Positions 33,707 to 40,043 of a stretch of DNA of 64,000 bases are shown here, in pieces (within the stretch, counting starts at the first letter, position 1; each line of letters opens with the position of its first letter). The position numbers and the translations under genes are program-made. The stretch lies in contig JAFVGZ010000027.1 in assembly GCA_017478025.1 (NCBI GenBank), forward strand, positions 186,001-250,000, read 5' to 3'. This DNA comes from Prevotella sp. (GTDB taxonomy: Bacteria > Bacteroidota > Bacteroidia > Bacteroidales > Bacteroidaceae). A model generated the notes under the pieces. The model worked only from the letters and a program-made list of their open reading frames with translations, was not told where the DNA came from and searched no databases.

Positions 33707-34180
33707 TCAGTCTATAACATTATCTGCTTTCAGTCGTGCCTTCAGTTCTGCCCTCAGCACGCGAATGGTGAGGTCGTATGAGTATCCCAGTTTGTCTTTC
33801 ACCTTGCCTCCGGAGCGCTTCTTGGTGTCGCGCAGTGATACATACTGCTTGTATGCCCCGTTGTCGGCAAAGAAAATGTTGAAATAGTCCTCATAGCGCT
33901 CTCTGGCATTCACCTCGGTTACGAGCGGACGCATGTTGCAGCCTGCATCGGCCCCGTCGCGTATGCCGTCGAATATCACTGCCCACACGGCATTCTTCAT
34001 GGCCTGCTCCTTGGCATCGGCACGGTTGCGGCCATAGCCCTGCACGCGGAGGGTCTGCGAGCCGTCCAGCTCCACGCCCATACAGCGTATGGAGGAGCGT
34101 GCATATACCGTCTGGCGCTGCTGTGCTTCAGCAGTTATGACAGCAAGCATCGTAAGTAGTATCAGAAGTGTTCTCTTCAT
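33707..34180 (-). CDS. Exported small protein, LPP20/FlgT-N-like (paralogue of 34874-35341)
   Basis: A 157-aa protein; signal peptide MKRTLLILLTMLAVITAEAQ starts at the ATG at 34180 (the frame is open to 34228). The segment LRVQGYGRNRADAKEQAMKN followed by AVWAVIFDGI is the classic glycine-strand plus helix of the LPP20/FlgT-N fold. The middle RYEDYFNIFFADNGAYKQYVS matches the related gene at 34874 (FCNEFFASDGQCQNFAS). The C-terminal LGYSYDLTIRVLRAELKARL is the final strand plus helix. Probably an envelope assembly component. Gap of 37 bp to the preceding barrel gene. Confidence 0.8.
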   Translation of the reverse strand: MKRTLLILLTMLAVITAEAQQRQTVYARSSIRCMGVELDGSQTLRVQGYGRNRADAKEQAMKNAVWAVIFDGIRDGADAGCNMRPLVTEVNARERYEDYFNIFFADNGAYKQYVSLRDTKKRSGGKVKDKLGYSYDLTIRVLRAELKARLKADNVID

Positions 34181-34217
34181 ATTCGTTATATGTTTTGGTT
34201 GTTTGGAGAAAAAGATG

Positions 34218-34793
34218 TCAGAACTCATAGCCCAGCTTCAGGCCCACGTAGCTGTATGCCGTGTTCTTTTTCGTGTAGTCCCTGAAGCAGTTGAGCGAGT
34301 AGCTGAGTCCTATCTGGAAGTTATTGCGCAGGCCTCCGAAGCTGTATCCCACCGTTGGGCTGACGAAGAAGCCTTCGTTGGTCATTCCGCCGATGTTCAC
34401 AGACCAGAACGGCACGCCGTCGCGGTCGTATGTGGCCATGAAGTTGCCGCGCGCGTTGGCAAAGATGGGCACGCCGAACTTATTGTCCGTATCCCTCACC
34501 TGGGCGTTGTGAACGTACATTCTGACGCCCACGCCGGCACCGACGCGCAGAAATTCGCTGAACCGGTAGCCGCCGGTCCATGTCAGTGTGGCAAACTGTG
34601 CGTTGGTCCTGTTGGCCATCACGCTGCTGCCGCCTTCGGCTTCAAAGACGTGCCAGAAGCCCTTATCTACTCCCATGTTGGTCTTATAGGGCCGCTGCTG
34701 GGGCTTCTCGGGCAGCTTCACGTCGCGATACTGGGCCGATGCCGTGAGCACCACGACGGCGGCGAGGAGAGTTGTAAGGAGTATTCTTTTCAT
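34218..34793 (-). CDS. Exported beta-barrel-like outer-membrane protein
   Basis: A 191-aa protein with signal peptide MKRILLTTLLAAVVVLTASAQ. The mature part alternates polar and aromatic/hydrophobic residues (TLTWTGGYRFSEFLRVGAGV, VGYSFGGLRNNFQIGLSYS), and the last strand YSYVGLKLGYEF ends in Phe, the usual outer-membrane barrel signal for BAM insertion. It is about the size of an 8-stranded barrel of the OmpW/PorT type. Thirty-seven bp separate it from the LPP20-like gene. Confidence 0.82.
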   Translation of the reverse strand: MKRILLTTLLAAVVVLTASAQYRDVKLPEKPQQRPYKTNMGVDKGFWHVFEAEGGSSVMANRTNAQFATLTWTGGYRFSEFLRVGAGVGVRMYVHNAQVRDTDNKFGVPIFANARGNFMATYDRDGVPFWSVNIGGMTNEGFFVSPTVGYSFGGLRNNFQIGLSYSLNCFRDYTKKNTAYSYVGLKLGYEF

Positions 34794-34873
34794 AGGTTGG
34801 TGTTCTTTTATCGTTTAGTAATCTATGTTCCCGCCCCTGCACAGGGCTATACGGGATGATGGAAATGACGCAA

Positions 34874-35341
34874 TCAGAAGCCTGACGAGAGCGACCGTAC
34901 CACGCCGGCCTTCTCCAGTTCCTTGCGCAGCGAGGTCTTGTCCACCTGCAGTATGGCTCCGCACTTGTAGCCCTTCGGGGTCTTCACGCGGTCGTAAGAG
35001 CCTGCCACGACGGATGCGAAGTTCTGGCACTGGCCGTCAGAGGCAAAGAACTCATTGCAGAAGGCGGCATTGTCGGCCTCTGCCGTGGGCTTTGCCATAG
35101 CAGGCTGCCGCGCGCCGCTGTTATTGCCGCTGCATCCGCGGAACACTATGCCATGCACGGCGCAACGCTTCAGGTCGGCATCCTTGGCATTCTTCGTATA
35201 TACATACACCTTCACCAGCACGGTGCCCTCGGTTCCCGAACCGGCACCGGTGATGTCATATTGGGGCAACTTGTCGCCCTTGGCCATCGCCCCTGCCACC
35301 GTGAGCAGGAGCATAACCATAATGCTGAGTATCTGTTTCAT
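34874..35341 (-). CDS. Exported small protein, paralogue of 33707-34180
   Basis: A 155-aa protein; the ATG at 35341 begins the signal peptide MKQILSIMVMLLLTVAGAMA. The Lys/Asp-rich strand and helix (VLVKVYVYTKNAKDADLKRC, then AVHGIVFRGC), then NAAFCNEFFASDGQCQNFASVVAG, correspond in order to the 33707 product. It has five cysteines, three of them in the middle, which the paralogue largely lacks, so it may be disulfide-bonded. The end is GYKCGAILQVDKTSLRKELE. Confidence 0.8.
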   Translation of the reverse strand: MKQILSIMVMLLLTVAGAMAKGDKLPQYDITGAGSGTEGTVLVKVYVYTKNAKDADLKRCAVHGIVFRGCSGNNSGARQPAMAKPTAEADNAAFCNEFFASDGQCQNFASVVAGSYDRVKTPKGYKCGAILQVDKTSLRKELEKAGVVRSLSSGF

Positions 35342-35370
35342 CTTTTTATTGTGTGTAGTTAATGATGGGT

Positions 35371-35391
35371 GTCTGCGATGGTATCGCAGAC
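35371..35391. repeat. Palindrome (same family as in miaB)
   Basis: GTCTGCGAT (35371-35379), GGT, ATCGCAGAC (35383-35391), between the genes at 35424 and 35341. The reverse-complement flanks (GTTGGAGA) match the miaB copy (GTTGAAGA). AT-rich TTATGAATTATGCATTATG repeats follow at 35403-35425. Confidence 0.8.
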
Positions 35392-35423
35392 TCTCCAACG
35401 GATTATGAATTATGCATTATGAA

Positions 35424-36644
35424 TTACTTTGTCATTTCCCTTATCAGCATTCCTTTTGAGAATTCGCCTCCGCTGACTTTGCGGAATGTGGTGTACCCCA
35501 GTGTGGCACCGGCAGCACCCTCTTCAACAGCCATGAAACGGTTGTCCCAGATGAGGTTGTTGATGGGCTCTATCACGCCCACACGGTTATACTTGTGCTT
35601 GCCGTTCTCTAACTCCACAAGCTCCAGCACCTCAAACCTTGACTTTGCTGTCACGCCCTCTTTCATGCCCACGTAGGCTGTCAGCGGCTCTACAGAAACC
35701 AGTGGCGACTTGGTGCGGAACTCCTCATACTCGCGCTGCAGGTCTACCACATTCTCGTCAATGGCACGCTGGCACGCCTTGCGCACCATCACGAGTGGCT
35801 CGTTCTCATTGATGCCGAGGAACGATGTGTTGCCGCCGCTGCTCTCCACCTTGCCCACGTAGGTGAGGTGATAGCTGTCGCGGGCCTTGTCAAAGTTGGC
35901 ACATTTCTTTGCATCGGGCTGTGCGGCGTACTGCTCCTGATAGAACAGGGTGGCCTGCTCCTCGTTCCAGTCTAAGCGATAGAGGAAGGTGTTGATCTTC
36001 ACCTTGAAGCCCTTGACGCTCTCCACCATGTCGCTGACATTGTCAACGAGATTGCTGACATTGACCCCGGCGAAGGCACCTGCCAGACCTCCGGCAACGC
36101 GCAGTATGCCGCCAATGGTCTTGGATCTCTGCTCTTTGTCCACATAGCGGATGTCGTTGACGATGACGAATGTGTTGCCTATGAGCTCCTCTCCTGCATC
36201 CTGCAGCATTGCCATGCCACGGGCTGAGCGGGCTGCGAGTTGTTTATCAAACTCGGTAGCGTTGTACAGTCCGCGCTCCTTTACCAGCTCCATGTCACAC
36301 TGGCCCGTGAAATAGTCACGGTTGAACCATCGTCCCACGAGGCGACTCGCCACGCGGTTGTCGTCCAGGAACTGTGTGATGACGGGGTTCTCGCGCTCCT
36401 TATTGGCACCCGCGAGTTTCTTGTCCATGTTCAGAACCTTGACGCTCAGGTTATGGTCGTTGAACTTGTCGGGCACGGGAATCTGCATAAACGCTTCCCT
36501 AATCTCGTTGGCAAACTTCTGCTCCGTGTGGTTCACTAACAGCGAGTATATGGAACTGCGGCGATAGTTGGATTCCAGAGCCTGGGCCTGTATTGTCACT
36601 GACAGCATCAGGGCGATGCCCAGTAGGATATATCTTGTTTTCAT
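35424..36644 (-). CDS. Exported protein of unknown function, paralogue of 29627-30730
   Basis: A 406-aa protein with signal peptide MKTRYILLGIALMLSVTIQAQ (the ATG at 36653, MYAMKT, is an alternative start). It shares blocks along its whole length with the 29627 product (see there) and adds a small Gly/Ala/Val-rich insertion around residues 185-215 (GGILRVAGGLAGAFAGVNVS, NLVDNVSDMV) that may be an amphipathic or membrane-touching segment. End: RKVSGGEFSKGMLIREMTK. Function unknown; a gene duplicated at both ends of the same cluster suggests two components of one complex. Confidence 0.85.
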   Translation of the reverse strand: MKTRYILLGIALMLSVTIQAQALESNYRRSSIYSLLVNHTEQKFANEIREAFMQIPVPDKFNDHNLSVKVLNMDKKLAGANKERENPVITQFLDDNRVASRLVGRWFNRDYFTGQCDMELVKERGLYNATEFDKQLAARSARGMAMLQDAGEELIGNTFVIVNDIRYVDKEQRSKTIGGILRVAGGLAGAFAGVNVSNLVDNVSDMVESVKGFKVKINTFLYRLDWNEEQATLFYQEQYAAQPDAKKCANFDKARDSYHLTYVGKVESSGGNTSFLGINENEPLVMVRKACQRAIDENVVDLQREYEEFRTKSPLVSVEPLTAYVGMKEGVTAKSRFEVLELVELENGKHKYNRVGVIEPINNLIWDNRFMAVEEGAAGATLGYTTFRKVSGGEFSKGMLIREMTK

Positions 36645-36685
36645 TGCGTACATAGTATTACTATTAGAATGTGTGTTATTGCAGG

Positions 36686-38470
36686 TTAATAATTCCAATC
36701 ATCTTCGTCAATGACCGACTGTAGGTCGTATGAGCGGTACTTTCGAGTCACTTGCAGCATGATGTTCTTCTTCTCCGACTCAGTCAGCTGGCGGTCGCCG
36801 TACTTTGCTATCTCCTTGGCAACGGCATCGCTGTAGTAGGTGGGTACAGGCCTGTCCATCACCACAACGTCATTGGTGTTGATGAGGACGCCGAACATCA
36901 CTTGTGAAGATCCAGATTTGGTTGGGTTCTGGACAATCTTGGTTATGAGATTGGCGATTGCCCCCTCCTGAAGTGGCGTTGTGGCGTTGGGATCACGTAG
37001 CAGTGCACGGTTCAACTGTGTGTCCTCCACCTTCATGTCTGTGGGGATGACCAGTGCCATGCCGTCCTTGAAGTTGTTTGCGTTCTTGTATCCTACAGAG
37101 TAGAGGCGGCTTGTGGCCGTGTTGTAGTGATAGTAGAGTGAGTCAGCGTCCTGTACCCATACGTGGGTAGCATCATTAGTATCGGGTATCTTGATGTTAA
37201 CGAAGTTGGTGGGCACGTACTTTACGTTCGTCGGCGACACGGCACCCCATTTCCCGTTACTCTTCACAGGGATGAAGTCCTTGTAGTTGCCCAGTGCGTA
37301 GTCATATTCAAACGGTACGACGGTGGAGCCTGAACGGTTTACGACGCCGTACTTCTCACCCTTCTTAACGCTGAAGACCTCGGTAGTACCTTCATAATTG
37401 GGGAAAATGATGTCATCAAATCCTGAGAGCGATGTGAGGCTGTTGTTGTTCTCGTCAAACACATCCCATTTGCCTGTAGCAGTCTTTGCTGCCCACAACT
37501 TTGTCTCGGGATTGTGCTTCACTGCTGCATAACCCTCGCGCACCGTCTTGCCCGTGCGGTCTATGAAGTACCACGGAGTACTGCCCGACAGGCTGCTTAC
37601 TGCTGCCACCTCGCCAAAGAAGTCGGTGGGACGCCAGTTTTTCACATTCCTCACAGCATCGGGGCTGACGCTGAGAACCTCAAAGCTCTTGCCGGTTGCA
37701 ATGTTGTAGTAGCCGTAGTTATATGACTTCTTGTCGAAGGCATAGTATCTCACCATATCGTTCTTAGGCATCATAACCTGGTTATAGATACCGTTCTTCA
37801 GCAGTTCGCGTCCGTTCCTGTCCAGGATGCCTGCCTTGGAGTCGGTAACCTTGTTGTTATAGCCAAGGAACGAGCAGTCTGTCACAAGCGTGTCGCCGAT
37901 GTAGTGAGCCTTGCCGTTAAGCATCTTTGTTGCGTTGTCTGATGCTGCTGTGCTTGAGAACTCATACAGACCTTGGTACTTCGGCTCTATGATGATGGTG
38001 CCATTGGAGTCGATGATGCCATATTTTGCACCGTTAAGGTATGACTTCGCACCGTCAGGCATCTGCTTGCCGCCAGTGGCTATCAGAGCCTTGCCATAGC
38101 AGTTGGGTTTGGAGAGGTAGGAATACTTCACTTCAAGCACTATGGTGCCGCTATGGTTAGCCAGACCCATCTCCTTATCGTCTTTCAGAAGGAAAAGGTC
38201 TTTAGTCCAGTCCGTAATTTGAGTGTATTTCGTCGGGAGTACCTCCTTGCCGCGAGTGTCGATGATACCATACTTGCCGGAGTTGCAAACGATGGCAATA
38301 CCGTCACGGAATGGTTGCGCACTCTCATACTTGCATTTGATAACTTCGTTGCCGCTCAGGTCAGCAAATCCTACCTTGCCCTTTTCATTGACCTTAATCT
38401 TGAGGTCCTGGGCTTCAGCATATGTCGCTGCACACACGGCAAACAGAAATATGAGGCTCTTTAATTTCAT
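36686..38470 (-). CDS. Exported WG-repeat protein
   Basis: A 594-aa protein with signal peptide MKLKSLIFLFAVCAATYAEAQ and about ten WG-type repeats (each about 35-50 residues, with G-W/F/Y-G-I/V-I/V-D-x-x-G cores: GKVGFADLSGNEVIKCKYES, GKYGIIDTRGKEVLPTKYTQ, AKYGIIDSNGTIIIEPKYQG, EKYGVVNRSGSTVVPFEYDY). The repeats form a beta-propeller-like or solenoid ligand-binding array, whose ligands are generally unknown. The C-terminal 120 residues are helical. It lies 51 bp after the lead gene and 41 bp before the 36644 gene. Confidence 0.88.
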   Translation of the reverse strand: MKLKSLIFLFAVCAATYAEAQDLKIKVNEKGKVGFADLSGNEVIKCKYESAQPFRDGIAIVCNSGKYGIIDTRGKEVLPTKYTQITDWTKDLFLLKDDKEMGLANHSGTIVLEVKYSYLSKPNCYGKALIATGGKQMPDGAKSYLNGAKYGIIDSNGTIIIEPKYQGLYEFSSTAASDNATKMLNGKAHYIGDTLVTDCSFLGYNNKVTDSKAGILDRNGRELLKNGIYNQVMMPKNDMVRYYAFDKKSYNYGYYNIATGKSFEVLSVSPDAVRNVKNWRPTDFFGEVAAVSSLSGSTPWYFIDRTGKTVREGYAAVKHNPETKLWAAKTATGKWDVFDENNNSLTSLSGFDDIIFPNYEGTTEVFSVKKGEKYGVVNRSGSTVVPFEYDYALGNYKDFIPVKSNGKWGAVSPTNVKYVPTNFVNIKIPDTNDATHVWVQDADSLYYHYNTATSRLYSVGYKNANNFKDGMALVIPTDMKVEDTQLNRALLRDPNATTPLQEGAIANLITKIVQNPTKSGSSQVMFGVLINTNDVVVMDRPVPTYYSDAVAKEIAKYGDRQLTESEKKNIMLQVTRKYRSYDLQSVIDEDDWNY

Positions 38471-38521
38471 AGAATAGGTATTGTTTAGGTTTTGAATAGA
38501 TATTGTCGGGTGGTAAGAAAA

Positions 38522-39292
38522 TTAGAATTCGTGTACGGCACAGGTCTTCAGCCCATTGATCAGTTTAGTTGTCTCTATGGAGCCGTAGGAGAATTTTGTC
38601 GTCTTGATCTTGTCAACGATCTCGTAGTGTTCTTTCACCTTAAATCCACCCTCAGCCCAGCGTACCAAAGCTCTGAATCCCCATTTCGGATCTTTGAGCG
38701 AAGAGGATCTTATGCCGCAAAATGCAATACGATACAAAATGTCTTGAACCAATGGGTCGGAGCATTTTTCTTTTGCGTTGTTGATAATTGCTTTTACAGA
38801 AAAAGAATTTCCCTCTCCTAAGCCACCGACATAGAACTTGGCAAACTTCTCCAGCTCGTTGTCACCAGGGATAAACCAACCGTCGCCCAGGAAGGCAGCA
38901 AAATCCTGACCCTTGAAGATGGAGAGGTCCAGGTTGTTCTTCTTGCAATAGTCTGCTATTGCCATACGATTATACTTTCCGTCATCGGTCAGGAGACTTG
39001 CCAAATCCTCACGGTAGGCATCCATCTCCTTAGATTTTACCTTTATCTTCTCCTTTTCAGGGAGAGCCAGTCGCAGCGCTTTCTCTTCAGCCAGGTTTCC
39101 CTTTTTAGCCAGTTTCTTGGCGTCCTTTTCGTCCATCTTGTAGAACGACATCACGAGTCCGTGCTCGCCGCTTTCATCCAGATAAAAGACAAAGCCGGGT
39201 ACACCGCCTATCTCCATGTAGTCACCAAGCTGCTGAGCCTGAACTAACATTGTACACATCATAATACAAAACACTAACAGAATTCTTTTCAT
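38522..39292 (-). CDS. Exported protein, lead gene of the cluster
   Basis: A 256-aa protein with signal peptide MKRILLVFCIMMCTMLVQAQ. The start of the mature region (MEIGGVPGFVFYLDESGEHG, then LVMS) and the later DGWFIPGDNELEKFAKFYVG resemble the DUF1566/Lcl-type surface domain, where a GxVFYxDxxGxHGLV strand and a WxLPSxxEL motif occur in this order. A charged helix lies between them (KKLAKKGNLAEEKALRLALP). Promoter at 39540-39571, with a leader of about 245 nt. Specific function unknown. Confidence 0.78.
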   Translation of the reverse strand: MKRILLVFCIMMCTMLVQAQQLGDYMEIGGVPGFVFYLDESGEHGLVMSFYKMDEKDAKKLAKKGNLAEEKALRLALPEKEKIKVKSKEMDAYREDLASLLTDDGKYNRMAIADYCKKNNLDLSIFKGQDFAAFLGDGWFIPGDNELEKFAKFYVGGLGEGNSFSVKAIINNAKEKCSDPLVQDILYRIAFCGIRSSSLKDPKWGFRALVRWAEGGFKVKEHYEIVDKIKTTKFSYGSIETTKLINGLKTCAVHEF

Positions 39293-39539
39293 AGGACGTT
39301 TTTCATCAGTGGTCTATAATCCCCGGATTCAACCCTTTTGTTTGGTTAGTATGGAACATGTGCGGCAATTTTCTTTTGCGCACACTATAAAGAAGACGTG
39401 GGGACTGCCCTAACGCACTATTGACATCTGTCTTTCCCGCTTGTCCATTTGGAGATGGAGAGGTGGGAATGAGATGAAAGCGCTAAGGACGAACTTCTTT
39501 AGATGTGTCTTAATATATGTTTAAGTTAATTTCTGGCGG

Positions 39540-39571
39540 TAAAATTACGATTTTTTTACAAAACACGCAAG
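39540..39571 (-). promoter_or_regulatory. Promoter of the exported-protein cluster
   Basis: On the minus strand CTTG (39568-39571), a 20-bp spacer and TAATTTTA (39540-39547), within TTTTTCTTGCGTG, similar to the promoters of tRNA-Ala and the toxin-antitoxin operon. The leader to the start codon is about 245 nt and contains a few short inverted repeats. Confidence 0.65.
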
Positions 39572-39660
39572 AAAAATAGAAAAAAAAATAAAAATTCTTG
39601 AGGTGTTCGGGCTATTTTTGGACTTTGCTGTTTTTGATGACAAGGAAATGCCGACTTTCA

Positions 39661-39755
39661 CTCTGCCATTTTGGCAGAGTAACTTTTGCGTTGTAAAAGT
39701 AGGTCTTTTAGGCGGTAATAGTAGGTCTTTTACCCGGTAAAAGACCTACTATTGC
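39661..39755. repeat. Hairpin plus second cluster of the 22-bp unit
   Basis: A perfect hairpin CTCTGCCA, TTT, TGGCAGAG at 39661-39679 is followed by two direct 22-bp units (39694, 39716) and one inverted (39738-39755), so GTAGGTCTTTTAC...GTAAAAGACCTAC forms a palindrome centred near 39736. The core is identical to that at 11419-11506. Confidence 0.85.
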
Positions 39756-39854
39756 AATGCACTGATAATCAAGGTGTTTGATGGTGCCATTTTGTCAGTT
39801 GGCACTTTGTGGGGTGGCAGGCGGTTGGTGGGTATTCGGTGCGGTGGGGAGGGC

Positions 39855-40034
39855 GGATTATCCGGAGTTTCCGGCAGTTCCGGATTATCCGGATGATCCG
39901 GATAATCTGGTTTCTCCGGTCTTTCCGGTTTTTCCGGATTATCCGGTTTTCTCCGGATATTCTGGAATTTCCGGCGGTTCCGGGCTCCTCCCCCAGGGGG
40001 GAGGTTGGGAAGGGGCTTGAGGTTGGGAGGGGGC
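39855..40034. repeat. Composite SG element, copy E (abuts 3' end of the SusA-like gene)
   Basis: About 13 units of 9 bp (TTATCCGGA/TTTCCGG type), then TCCGGGCTCC, the hairpin CTCCCCCAGGGGGGAGG, and two GGCTTGAGGTTGGGA-type tails. It ends about 10 bp before the stop codon of the gene at 40044. Confidence 0.9.
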
Positions 40035-40043
40035 TGTAGGCGG

